DNA of 64,000 bases from NCBI RefSeq assembly GCF_033118175.1, contig NC_083710.1, forward strand, positions 38,223,501 to 38,287,500, written 5' to 3'. Both the position numbers and the translations under genes were made by a program. The notes under the pieces were generated by a model. It was not told the origin of the DNA, did no database searches, and worked only from the letters and a program-made list of their open reading frames with translations. This document shows, piece by piece, positions 1-9,659 of the stretch. The DNA is from Dama dama (Eukaryota > Chordata > Mammalia > Artiodactyla > Cervidae). The first letter of the stretch is position 1. Each line of letters begins with the position of its first letter.

Positions 1-832
1 GGATGAAGCACAAGCTGGAATCAAGATTACCAGGAGAAATATCAATAACCACAGATATGCAGATGACACCACCCTTATGGCAGAAAGAAAACAGGAACTG
101 AAGATGAAAGTGAAAGAGGCAAGTAAAAAAGCTGGCTTAAAACTCAACATTCAGAAAACTAAGATCATGGCATCTGGTGCCATCACTTCATGGCAAATAA
201 ATGGGGAAATAGTGGAAATAGTGACAGACTTTATTTTGGGGGGCTCCAAAATCACTGCAGATGGTGACTGCAGCCATGAAATTAAAAGGCACTTGCTCCT
301 TGGAAGAAAAGTTATGCCCAACCTAGACAGCATATTAAAAAGCAGAGACATTACTTCGCCAACAAAGGTCCATCTAGTCAAAGCTATGGTTTTTCCAGTA
401 GTCATGTATGGATGTGAGAGTTGGAGTATAAAGAATACTGAACGCCAAAGAATTGATGCTTTTGGACTGTGGTCTTGGAGAAGACTCTTGAAAGAGTCCT
501 TGGACTGCAAGGAGATCCAACCAGTCCATCCTAAAGGAAATCAGTCTTGAATATTCATTGGAAGGACTGATGCTGAAGCTGAAAACTCCAATACTTTGGC
601 CACCTGATGCAAAGAACTGACTCATTTGAAAAGACCCTGATGCTGGCAAAGATTGAAGGCAGAAGAAGGGGACAACAGAGGGTGAGATGATTGGACGGCA
701 TCACCGGCTCAAAGGACATAAGTTTGAGTAAATTCCAGGAGTTGGTGATAGACAGGGAGGCCTGGCGTGCTCTAGTCCATGGGGTCACATAGAGTTGGAC
801 ACGACTGAGTGACTGAACTGAACTGAACTGAA
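1..832 (+). mobile_element. BovB (RTE) LINE, 3' part, cut by window start
   Basis: This is the 3' end of a BovB LINE in the plus direction. It opens inside the reverse transcriptase domain, with the YADD catalytic motif at 56-67. It continues through the RT C-terminal region and ends in the characteristic BovB tail of repeated ACTGA units at about 810-832. The rest of the element lies left of the window. The same 3' segment recurs at 2573, 19086, 20427, 25511, 41918, 53825, 55590 and 58866. Confidence 0.95.
2..550 (+). pseudogene. BovB reverse transcriptase fragment
   Basis: The frame is open from base 2 to the stop at 548-550, about 182 codons. It starts just before the YADD box (56-67), whose two aspartates bind the catalytic metal in reverse transcriptases, and runs through the conserved KVGLKLN-like and GCESW-like segments of RTE-clade RTs. 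Here GLKLNIQKTKIM and YGCESWS can be read. In the parent element this enzyme primes cDNA synthesis at nicked target DNA. Several codons are missing after the TTLMAE block compared with the copies at 42.3 and 47.6 kb, and the frame ends early. It is a dead fragment, not a host gene. Confidence 0.9.
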
Positions 833-989
833 GGTATATTGAGGTCTTTTTAGCAGTTGTGTAATGCTGAAGTCACGTGTCTGTGCATGCATTAGGGTAC
901 AATCAGTTTCATGTCTCCTTTGATACATTTCTGTAAATATTCTCTAAAATATTCTGCAAATATTTACTCAGAAAAAAATTAATTTCTGA

Positions 990-1460
990 GTAAAAGAAAT
1001 ATCAAATTTCAAGGCATTTGGCTCAATTGCCTTCTAAGTCTGTATTAATTTATCCTACTGCCAATACCATATGGAACTGCCCATTTTGACACATATTTAA
1101 CATAAAACATTTTCAATATGTTTTATCTATTTTTGCCTTCCAAATCTAGTAGCTGGGCAATGCTGGCTGCTCTGAGCATAGTGTCTGGTTCTTTCATTAT
1201 TGGTAGGGTCGAATGTTTGAACATGGTTGTCTAGCCTGTTTTTTTCTTTTGCCTAATTTTCTATTGAAGGACTCATATTTTATATAAATTTGTAAATCCT
1301 TAACTCTGCATATTTGTTATATGAATTATTCCTTATTTGTCCTTCAGTTGTATTTATGGGGTTTTTGCCATACGAAATTAAAACACTGCAAAGTCATCAA
1401 GCCTGTTGCTGGTTTCACATCTGAGGAGATTTTTAGTCTAAACTAAATAGGAATTTTAAG
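990..1460 (-). mobile_element. Old L1 (L1M-type) 3'UTR remnant
   Basis: Reading right to left, this AT-rich stretch resembles ancient mammalian L1 3'UTR. It has a TTTATGGGGTTTTTGCCATA-like segment near 1355-1374, a block like TTTTCTATTGAAGGACTCAT at 1258-1277, and a TGCCTTCTAAG-like segment near 1029. The match is diffuse and the ends are approximate. A repeat-masking search would settle family and extent. Confidence 0.4.
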
Positions 1461-1529
1461 TATTTTTAGACATCTCCAAAGTGTTCCTAATGCATTTATC
1501 TAGTGATTTTAAATATCATCTACACATTT

Positions 1530-2130
1530 CAAAACATTGATGGAGTACTTTTTTTTAAAAAAGTGTCCGGTACCTGGAAAAATAGATTCCTACCTCAAAA
1601 TTTACATCAAAATAAATTTTGAAAAAAATCAAATATTTAAATGTAAACAAAAACTATAAATAAATCCAAAGAGACATGGAAATGGCTTTTGTCATCTTAA
1701 ATCAGGAAAAAATTTCAAACATGACATAAAACTGAAGACAATAAAGTGATAACTTCAAGAATAAATTTGATCATTTAAAAATATGCATATTAAAAAACAC
1801 TCTGTTAAAGATCAATAAGTTAAGGAAAACATTTGTAACTTGTACCAAAAGGACTATGTCCCTTAGTATATAAAGATTTCATGCAAACCCATGAGGAAAT
1901 TGTACATGTAAAAGAGATAGAAATGTTTTTGAAACTCACAAAATACATATAACCGCACCCATTTTAAGAGAAACAAATGCTAATACTATAATACAATCTT
2001 TTTTTTGCCTCTCAGATTGCAAACGTTCAGAACATTTGCTACCACAGTTTTGGCAGAGTGTGGGAAAGTAGGAATTCTCAAACAGTGTTGCTAGAAATAT
2101 GAACCGCTAATGAGAAGAATCTGGAAAATG
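1530..2130 (+). mobile_element. Degraded L1/HAL1 ORF2-derived fragment
   Basis: The A-rich plus strand contains scattered L1 ORF2-like words. An AAAAAACACTCTGTTAAAG-like segment lies at about 1793, a block like TTTGGCAGAGTGTGGGAAAG at 2049-2068, and a CAGTGTTGCTAGAAATATGAA-like stretch follows. These resemble the region of L1 before the CCHC segment. No frame is open. The family is uncertain. Confidence 0.4.
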
Positions 2131-2572
2131 TGGTGAGATTGCGCAGATCTACAGAGACCTAGACACGTGTGTCTTCTGACTCAGGGATGCCCAGGGCTTG
2201 CCGCTCAGTCATGCCCACACCGGGGAGTCATGTATGCAACAGGGTAACAGTGCAGGTGCAGTTGCCTTCACGGTGAGGTCATTCCAAACTGCTGATGTGG
2301 ACTAAGTCTCTAAATTATTGATATTATTACTAGGTAGTTACTAAATATTCTACACCTCTGAGACACTTCGCTAAGATCAACAAAACAAAGGAGAGAAGGC
2401 AGTGCATGAACTTTGCCGTCACTCCTGCCAACTGCAGGGACATCAGCGTGAGTACTTACTTACCTGTGGAATGACAAGGCAGAGCCTGCTGACAGCGGTT
2501 GCCTCTGGGGAAAGAAATTGAACAGCTAGGGGACCAGAAGGGAGGGTGACTTTTCATCACCTGTCTCTGATA
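2131..2572. other. Unique sequence
   Basis: I see no recognisable gene or repeat. The stretch is mixed in composition, with a few CpGs near 2150-2230. Confidence 0.5.
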
Positions 2573-3088
2573 TTCAGTTCAGTTCAGTTCAGTCACTCAA
2601 TCATGTACTACTCTTTGTGACCCTATGGACTGCAGCACACCAGGCCTCCCTATCCATCACCAACTCCCAGAGTTTACTCAGACTCATGTTCATTGAGTTG
2701 GTGATGCCATCAAACCATCTCATCCTCTGTCATCCCCTTCTCCTCCCACCTCCAATCTTTCCCAGCATCAGGGTCTTTTCAAATGAGTCAGTTCTTTGCA
2801 TCAGGTGGCCAAAGTATTGGAGTTTCAGCTTCAGCATCAGTCTTTCCAATGGAATATTCAGGACTGATTTCCTTTAGGATGGACTGGTTGGATCTCCTTG
2901 CAGTCCAAGGGACTCTCAAGAATCTTCTCCAACAGCACAGTTCAAAAACATGGATTCTTCAGAGCTCAGCTTTCTTCTAATTTGCTTAGTCCAACTCTCA
3001 CATCCATACATGACTACTAGAAAAACCAAAGCTTTCGGACCTTTGTTGGCAAAGTAATGTTTCTGCTCTTTAATATGCTGTCTAGGTT
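2573..3088 (-). mobile_element. BovB LINE 3' end, reverse orientation
   Basis: The left edge is the inverted BovB tail (TTCAGTTCAGTTCAGTTCAG at 2573). The rest is the reverse complement of the same RT C-terminal and 3' region seen at about 315-832, ending near 3088. It faces the first BovB copy with about 1.7 kb between. The frames 2617-2877 and 2783-2980 are antisense shadows with no function. Confidence 0.93.
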
Positions 3089-3951
3089 AATATTCACTTA
3101 CAACCTATTAAAAATATGTTTAAAAACTAAGATGACATTGTCTTATGTTCAATTCCTTTAAGTGCTTGTGTCTGTTTCTGCACTATTTCACTAATACAGA
3201 TTTCTAATGCTGCATCATTTCCATTTCAGACTATTAAAACAACCAGGGTACAGCTTGTTTCCCATACATTGGTCCTTTCACCAGGGATCTTCTCTCCTGT
3301 TTACTTTTACAGATACAAGCCTTTGTCATTGTTCAAAATTATCTTGCTGAGGATTTCACTGGGAAAAGTTGTATTGGACACCTGTACAGCTCCGTAACAG
3401 GGGACTTAGGAGTCAGGTCTGATGAGTTAATTTGCTGGGAGCGGGTGGGGGGTGGGGGAATCATTGTTCAGGTCAAAGAGAAACTCAGGAGGGAGCTGGG
3501 CGAGGGGGGAGAGTGCGGGTAGAGACCCACGGACGCTGGAAAGTGGGTCTATGGGGTGAACCTGCAGGGATGCTGTCCCTGCCCCAGTGAGTATGCTGGA
3601 GGCTCTGCTGCTGCGGAGCCTGCCTCACCCCAGGGCAGCTGCTCCCTGACCCGGGCTGACCTCCAGGCTGGTCCTGTGGCCACAGACCCTGACTCAGAGA
3701 GATTCCATTTCGGGGCTCAGCCTCGGCAGCCACAGCTCACACCACTGGTGGTGATGGTGCTTGACAGCGACAACCTAACATTTTCTAAAATGTTCATTGT
3801 TTGTCTAAGTGTGGACCAAAGATGATATGTCTCTCCAGCTTTTGCTGTATTTTTATGACCAGGGACACGTCATCACTGGGTACCCATAAAGAGCAAGGGA
3901 TGGTTTTAAAATAAGTCTCACTCAAAAAAATCTTCCGTTCTTTGGTAAGAG
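3089..3951. other. Unique sequence with a GC-rich core
   Basis: No repeat or gene is recognised. Around 3430-3780 the sequence becomes GC-rich with scattered CpGs, and there are overlapping open frames on both strands (3485-3733 minus, 3556-3825 plus). Neither has a domain I know or clear splice context. They look like GC-rich chance frames. Confidence 0.4.
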
Positions 3952-3956
3952 TATAT

Positions 3957-4000
<44 letters not shown>
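3952..4000. repeat. (TA)n microsatellite
   Basis: This is an almost pure TA dinucleotide run with short ATAC interruptions at the edges. It is likely length-polymorphic. Confidence 0.95.
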
Positions 4001-4309
4001 CACTTTTAGGGGCAAAGAGGTCTCAGCATGGTCGTAGCAGTGACTCTGCATCTGAGCTCTCGAAGACTTAGTTTCCCCTTCGTGACCTTCAGAACGTCCT
4101 TCCCGCCCCTGGGTTCAAGGCCCATCAGGCAGACAGCAGCACCTCTGACGACAGTCCCTCCTGCCTCATGGGAGAGGCTAGAGTGGGACTGGCCCCTGGT
4201 GAGGGCGGAGGAGGAGGACCCTGGCAGCCCCGCCTCTCGCCTCCTACAGTCTTGTGATGGAGGCAAGCAGAGAGTCAGCTGGAAGGGATGTAGTTATGTC
4301 CCTTCTTTT
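4001..4309. other. Unique GC-richer sequence
   Basis: Open frames occur on both strands (4028-4324 plus, 4006-4266 minus), but none has a recognisable domain. No repeat is seen. Confidence 0.4.
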
Positions 4310-5098
4310 AAAACCATGTTTTGAGAGTAGTTGTAGATTGTCCAAAAAAAGTTGCAAAGATACAAACAGTCCCCAAATACTTCAAACCCAGTTTCCTCTC
4401 TCATTAGCATCTTACATTACAACGCTATATTTCTCACAACCAAGGAACCAATACTGATATGTTAATATTAAACAAAGCCGTGCCTTATTCAGACTTGCTT
4501 AATTTTCACCTAATGTCCTTTTTCTATTTCAGAATTCCACCCAGGAAACCATGTGACATTTAGTCATCAAGTTCCTGTAGGCGTTTTTGGGGTGGGACAG
4601 TTTCTCAGACTTGATGTGTTTTTGATGACCTTGACAGTTTTGAGGAGTGTGGCTCGGGGGCTTCCCCAGTGATTCAGCCGTAAAAGAATCCGCTTGCAAT
4701 GCAGGAGGCCTGGGTTCGATTCCTGGGTGGGGAAGATCCCCTGGAGGAGTGCATGGCAACCCACTCCAGTATTCCTGCCTGGAGAATCCCGTGGACAGTG
4801 GAGCCTGGCAGGCTATAGTTCATAGGGTCACAAAGAGTCAGACACGACTGACTTATCTTAGTATGCATGCATTGTCAGGTATTTTGCAAAATTTCCCTCA
4901 ATTGTGTTTCTCTGATGGTTTTCTTGTACTGAGGCTGACAGAGTGGGTTTTGGGAGGAAGACCCAAAGGTGGGGGTGCCCTTCTCTGCACATCAGATCAA
5001 GGACGCCCGGTGTTACCACGACTCCCCTCTTGTGGTGGGTGCCGAAGTAAACCCTAGGCTGAGGCTGGCTGGTCAGGTTCCCCACTGCACGCTTACCT
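4310..5098 (-). mobile_element. Old L1 (L1M-type) 3'UTR, split by a SINE
   Basis: On the minus strand this resembles an ancient L1 3'UTR. Diagnostic plus-strand words are AAGTTGCAAAGATACAAACA (about 4348), TTTAGTCATCAAGTTCCTGT (about 4559), GATGACCTTGACAGTTTTGA (about 4624) and TTTCTCTGATGGTTTTCTTG (about 4907). The SINE at 4658-4856 interrupts it and so inserted later. The right limit is uncertain because the LTR follows. Confidence 0.55.
4658..4856 (+). mobile_element. Bov-tA SINE
   Basis: The element is complete. A tRNA-Glu-like head starts at GGGCTTCCCCAGTGATTCAG, with a B-box-like GGTTCGATTCC near 4711. The BovA body follows (ACCCACTCCAGTATTC) and the tail is GAGTCAGACACGACTGA. Such SINEs are Pol III transcripts mobilised by BovB. 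No clear TSD was seen. Confidence 0.93.
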
Positions 5099-5109
5099 TT
5101 CCGAGCGTT

Positions 5110-5670
5110 CTCTCACTGCTCTTCTGGGAACAATGCCGCGATGCACACCCCACATTAGGGGGCCGGAGCTAGGTCCTACTACTACTAAGTGGGGTTGCTG
5201 CTCAGAAGTCAATAAACAGGCCAGGCTGGTGGAAAGGAAAGTTTGCTTTATTTCAGTTGCTAACAACTTGGGGGAAAGGCTGCGGTCTGTCCAAAGGCCG
5301 ACTCCCCCCACCCCAATAATCAGGGGGTAAGACCTTTTATAGGCTGAAGGAGGGTATTACATGCAGAAATAGTACAGGCAGCTCTGACGGTCGTTCTGAA
5401 ATTGGTCATCGGTGGTCGGACCAGAGTTATCATGATTGTTTTAAATACAATTTATCTTCAGCTTCAGCTTCAGGGTCAGTTTATTTCCATTTTTTGAGGC
5501 CAGTTCTCAAGTTGTGGCAGCTTATGTCTTGGCTACAGCCTGGTCATCATGTAGTTAACTTCTTCCCCCTGGAGGGGGTTTCGTTATCTACAGGACAGCT
5601 CACAGGTTATGGCTCAGAATATTGTCTGTAGCCCTTGAGAGGGAGCTAAAGTTCCTTGGCTATGCTTAAT
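5110..5670 (-). mobile_element. Solo LTR of an endogenous retrovirus
   Basis: Read on the minus strand, the block has LTR architecture. A TATA box (TATAAAAGG, at plus 5333-5341) is followed about 85 bp downstream by an AATAAA signal (plus 5247-5252) and then a U5-like stretch running to about 5110-5130. The U3 side reaches about 5670, where a SINE abuts and may have removed the true 5' end. No gag, pol or env is adjacent, so it is a solo LTR. It lies at the edge of an old L1 3'UTR. The class cannot be fixed from sequence alone; the poly(A) signal placement fits a gammaretrovirus-like LTR. Confidence 0.6.
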
Positions 5671-5671
5671 G

Positions 5672-5879
5672 AGTTGTTGTTGTTTTTGTTGTTGTTGCTG
5701 ATTCTTTTGTGACCCCAGGGACTGTAGCCCGCCAGGCTCCTCTGTCCATGGGATTCTCCAGGCAAGAATACTGCAGTGGGTTGCCATGGCCTCTTCTGGG
5801 GGATCTTTGCGAGCCAGGGATCGAACCTGAGTCTCCTGCGTTGCAGGATTCTTTTACCACTGTGCCACCCGGGAAGCCC
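5672..5879 (-). mobile_element. Bov-tA SINE
   Basis: A complete reverse-oriented copy. Its tail appears at left as a GTT-rich run (5672-5699), then the BovA body, and the tRNA-like head ends in GGGAAGCCC at 5879. Confidence 0.93.
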
Positions 5880-8213
5880 ATTTAGAAGTATAGGTACCAC
5901 TTATAAATACCCTCAGAAGCCAATTCACCACAGTTTTAAGAGGCTGGGGGAGGGACCCAAAGAGGATTTCCCAGCCCAGGGTTCACTTAGGGCCACAGGA
6001 AAAACAGGTACCAGCTGTGCATTGATGCTGGACTGGGTAGAATCAGTGTCCTGCTTCTGGGAGCTCCAGAGAAGAGCCAGGTGGGTTTTTTATCCATCCC
6101 CGCCACCACCCTGTGTCTTCCTCAAAACTGGTCCTGTGCAGGCGGCTGATGCACAAACAGCCACATCACTTTCGTTTCTTTGCCATCAAAAGCCCTGGGT
6201 TCCAATGGCCAATAGCAATACCTGCCTGGCATTTCTTTCTGAGAACCAGAATGACTTTGCAAGATGATTTTACTTTAAAGTGAGATGCATCAGCTGTTTT
6301 GCCAACCATTAAAATTATCTGATGTGAAGCCATGGATCGACTCTGTCCCACCCCAGGGACAGTGTGCTCTCCAGCGACTGGAGATGGACTGGGGACCCCG
6401 CTTTACCCGCAGCTCCGAACGGGAGCAGTCCAGGTCTCCTCTGGACTCCATCGCCAGCCTCTCTGGGCCACACGGCCTCTCCACCTCCATCAGCAGGCTC
6501 TTCAGCTGTGGTCTAAGACCCTGGCGGGGGTCTTTCCTTCCCTCCTTGACCCACCAGCGACCATTCCTTTATCCCCTATATTTTCACCCATCAAAATGGG
6601 GGCCTTTGAAGAACAGCCAGTTGTGTGCCTCTCGATACACGAACCCAAACACCCGTCTATTTGAGTAGCAGTTGTGCCAGCTCTGTGCCCCCAGGCTCCC
6701 CGGACAGCTGTGGGGTCTAAAAACAGCCCCTCGCACTTCTTCCCAGGAGGGTCAGGCCACAGGGCTCACTCTGCTCCCAGTGTCCTCCTCAAGGCTGGGC
6801 TGAAGCTGCAAACAGTTTTTGTGTGCAGCACCCTCCCTGGAAATAGCTGTCTTTGTTGTGACTGAGGTATTTAAAATCTTTTCCTTTTTTTGTTGTGTTT
6901 CAGGAGTGCCCTTATTTGATTGACTGATGGGCCTGCAAGTTATTTTGGATTTAGTTATTTCTATTTTGATGTAAGATGCTAGAGGCTGCATAATTGCTAG
7001 CCCACTCTTTTTATTTGATAATCTGTACTAAGAAAGTAACCTGTTTTGTTGTAAAGTCTGCATTTTTTTTTAATTCAGAAATATTGATGGTCACAACCCA
7101 GCCCTGGGCGTTTCCCTGGGTGGTAAATTACACCACTTACAGGCCTGACATGTCAATATCTTTGTGTCTAAGGCCCTCTGGGGAATCTTTTTTAGTGTTC
7201 TTTTTCTGGAGGACCAAAAAAAAAAAAAAAATGCTCCCTCTTTCAGTAAATCATTGTGTGTGGCCTAAGGGAGAGGAAGAGAAGCGGAATGGTGTGGGGT
7301 GAGTTGGTTTTCTCAACGACTAGAGTTTGATAAATTGGGTTCTTCACACTGTCCAGAAATTTAATTTGACAACATCTTAAGTTTAAACTGTAAGAAGAAT
7401 GACACGAGATTCTAGAGAGAAGTGACTATAAACACAGTGAAGGATATTCCTCAATGAGTTCGACTTCACACATGTCCTTTGCACTTGACGTGAAAATTTT
7501 AAAATATCGTCCTTGTTTTTTTCATGTGAAATGTTTAAATTTAAATAGTTGTATAGTCTTTCTTGATGTGACATTTTAAAATTATAAAAATGGGCTGAAC
7601 AAGAAAATAGTGTAAAGATTACTAAAATAAGTGATTAGACATTGAATATGAATGCAGTTAGAATCATCTCTCCCCTGGACCGAGTCTGTCTCCATCCAGC
7701 TGTAATAAATGTTTCAGTAGCAGAGTTTGACCATAATAAGTACTTTCACAGGCTCAGTGCCAGACCCAGATAAGCCTCAGTAGGACTTTGTCCAATTTCT
7801 TAATTTAAAAATGCAGTTTTCTTTGTAAAGGCTAATTTTAGCCATCCTGTTAAATCTTTGTGGCACCAGGCTGTTCTATTCACCTTTCCCAATGTTTACT
7901 AATCCTTGAAAATAATTGAAAGCAATTTTACAGAAGCATGAAATGAGTTTTCATGGATTTTCATCTGTATGAATTGGGCTTCAGAATTATGTTTGATCCT
8001 GAGTAAGTGACTAAACAACAACACAGTAGCTATAACTTTTCCTATTTCCCTATTTTAACTTTGGAAAATCTCATGTTGTTCCCCAAAAGACTTTTAAGAA
8101 ATAATTGTTAAGCTAATAACGTAAGTGAGATTATACACTTTTCTATCAAATGTCAACCCCAAATTATATCTTTATACTTATCTTAAAAGTCCTTCCATTT
8201 GATTAACAATCTA
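5880..8213. other. Unique sequence, repeat-poor
   Basis: This 2.3-kb stretch has no recognised repeat except an A-run near 7216-7231. Frames such as 5776-6267, 6285-6668 and 6332-6664 (plus) overlap one another in different phases, and the first starts inside a SINE. None has domains or splice context I can support. Confidence 0.45.
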
Positions 8214-8428
8214 TGTTGTTGTTGTTGTTGTTTAGTTGCTGGGTCATGTCTGACTCTTTTTCGACCCCATGGACTGTAGCCCACCAGGCTCCTCTGTCCA
8301 GGGGATTTTTCAGGCAAAAATACTACAGTGGGTTGCCATTGCCTTCTCCAGGGGAACTTCCTAACCCAGTGATCAAACTCAGGTCTCCTGCAATGATTAA
8401 ACTCAGGTTCTTTACCATCTGAGCCACC
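8214..8428 (-). mobile_element. Bov-tA SINE
   Basis: A reverse copy with a (GTT)n tail at its left end and a head ending GAGCCACC at 8428. The head carries a small local duplication of a CAAACTCAGGT-like segment (8374 and about 8398). Confidence 0.92.
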
Positions 8429-8939
8429 AATTTTTATTATGATTGACTAACAAAATAAGCAGTGAGAACCTCTGTGTATCTGGCTATAGACAGCCTCTGT
8501 AGCAATTATGGAAGACACCCCTACTCATCACACATCTTCCCACCTGCCTCACCCCACTCTTATCACCGCATTTGGCAAAGGTGTTTTGAAGCTGGGCAAC
8601 CATGTGGCTGACACTGGCTCAGGAAATGTGAGCAGCACAGTCTGCTTGAGCCTCTGAGCCCTCCTGTATGCTCGGGTGAACCCCAAAGCCTGGAGCTGCG
8701 ACGCCAGGACAGCACAGCCCCCTCCCCTGGGCACCGCTGGGGGGAACACAGTGCCAGTACCTCCCGACTGGGCCACGGGTGCTGAACCAGATACCCCCAC
8801 GGACCTTTAAGCCACACTCATTGGAGGGGGCAGGGGGGATGTTGTTGATAACTGCAGGTATGCCTGGGCTGTCCTGACTAGTCAATTAAAAATTGAAAAC
8901 AACAAAAAAACCTGCTTTGTGTATGTTCTATCATATTAT
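8429..8939. other. Unique sequence
   Basis: Three overlapping minus-strand frames (8549-8800, 8563-8817, 8619-8885) lie in a GC-rich patch. They contradict each other in phase and show no domain. No gene is called. Confidence 0.4.
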
Positions 8940-9115
8940 TGACAACAATTCTGCCAATTGGTGTTGCCCATACTCTTATAATGGCTGAAATGTAAACAGC
9001 TATTGAGTCCTGCCCACTTCCTTTGATAGTTCTATGGAAAAGGTGGTAATAGTATTCCCATTTTGCCAGAGGAAACACACACCAACGGGGCAGGGGAAGC
9101 AGCTTGACCTGAGCC
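8940..9115 (+). mobile_element. MIR-type SINE remnant
   Basis: A GTAATAGTATTCCCATTTTG segment (about 9045) followed by CCAGAGGAAAC and a GAAGCAGCTTGACCT-like stretch resembles the 3' half of an ancient mammalian MIR. It is diverged, and both ends and orientation are approximate. Confidence 0.45.
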
Positions 9116-9383
9116 CTTGTGTGCACAGACCTGGGGACGCTGGAGAGCAGACTGCTTCAGGGGAGTTCCAGGAGCAGACTGCAGAGTTTCAGGAAACGAC
9201 TGCACAAGACTCGGAATAGTGCCGTCGGGGATAACTTGAAGAGCTGGCTTGGTTTTCCTTCCCTGTGATTTCATGTCTGTCCTGGGAGAAACACTTATGG
9301 TGGGTAATCTTCAAGGTGAGAGAGGCTAACAAGTCTGAAGGACACAAGAATGTGTGAAGCTTAGTGAGGAAGGCAGGGTTTGG

Positions 9384-9395
9384 TCCATTGACATT
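9384..9395. repeat. Left TSD of the composite tRNA-Gln/Bov-tA insertion
   Basis: TCCATTGACATT here is repeated exactly at 9648-9659. The pair brackets both the SINE and the tRNA-like unit, so they are best read as one retroposed unit. Confidence 0.85.
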
Positions 9396-9562
9396 GAAAG
9401 TCACTCAGTCGTGTCCGACTCTGCAACACCATGGACTATAGAGTCCATGGAATTCTCCAGGCCAGAATACTGGAGTGGGTAGCCTTTCCCTTTTCCGGAG
9501 GATCTTCCCAACCCAGGGATTGAACCCAGGTCTCCCAGAGTGCTGAGCCACAAGGGAAGTCC
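9396..9562 (-). mobile_element. Bov-tA SINE part of the composite
   Basis: On the minus strand it has a tRNA-Glu-like head (GGACTTCCCTTGTGGCTCAG) with a shortened middle, then ACCCACTCCAGTATTC, and the tail GAGTCGGACACGACTGAGTG. The head lacks the usual AAAGAATCCGCCTGCAATG portion. It therefore carries a compromised Pol III promoter of its own. Confidence 0.9.
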
Positions 9563-9570
9563 AAATAGAA

Positions 9571-9642
9571 AAGTCCCACTGAGATTTGAACTTGGATCAC
9601 TGGATTCAGGGTCCAGAGTGCTCACCATGACACTACGGGACC
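9571..9642 (-). tRNA. tRNA-Gln (CTG)-like sequence, decayed
   Basis: The 72-nt minus-strand sequence folds as a tRNA-Gln. The acceptor is GGTCCCG/TGGGACT plus T, with wobble-type pairs at both ends. The anticodon arm is CTGGA-CCCTGAA-TCCAG with anticodon CTG. The T-loop/B box TTCAAAT is intact. Signs of decay: position 33 is C instead of the nearly universal T, and the T-stem (CCAAG/CTCAG) has two C/A-type mismatches, each explicable by CpG decay from CCGAG/CTCGG. Four Ts at 9572-9569 could act as a weak Pol III stop. It is a tRNA retro-pseudogene inside the composite insertion, not a convincing working tRNA gene. Confidence 0.75.
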
Positions 9643-9659
9643 CCTTTTCCATTGACATT

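Larger units (their letters stand above)
9396..9647 (-). mobile_element. Composite retroposon: tRNA-Gln-like unit joined to Bov-tA SINE
   Basis: The insertion reads on the minus strand. It starts with a short AAAGG leader (9647-9643), followed by a tRNA-Gln-like sequence (9642-9571), a T-rich linker of about 8 nt, and a Bov-tA SINE (9562-9396) with its own tRNA-Glu-like head and BovA tail. A perfect 12-bp TSD flanks the whole unit, and no TSD lies between the two parts. The simplest reading is that one Pol III transcript began at a tRNA-Gln gene, read through the weak TTTT terminator into a neighbouring SINE, and was retroposed using the SINE tail. Template switching during reverse transcription is the main alternative. 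Confidence 0.75.

Noticed and set aside
3485..3825. Opposed open frames in a GC-rich patch, possible exon
   Set aside because: Both strands are open in contradictory phases, with no domain and no splice or start context. GC-rich composition alone explains them.
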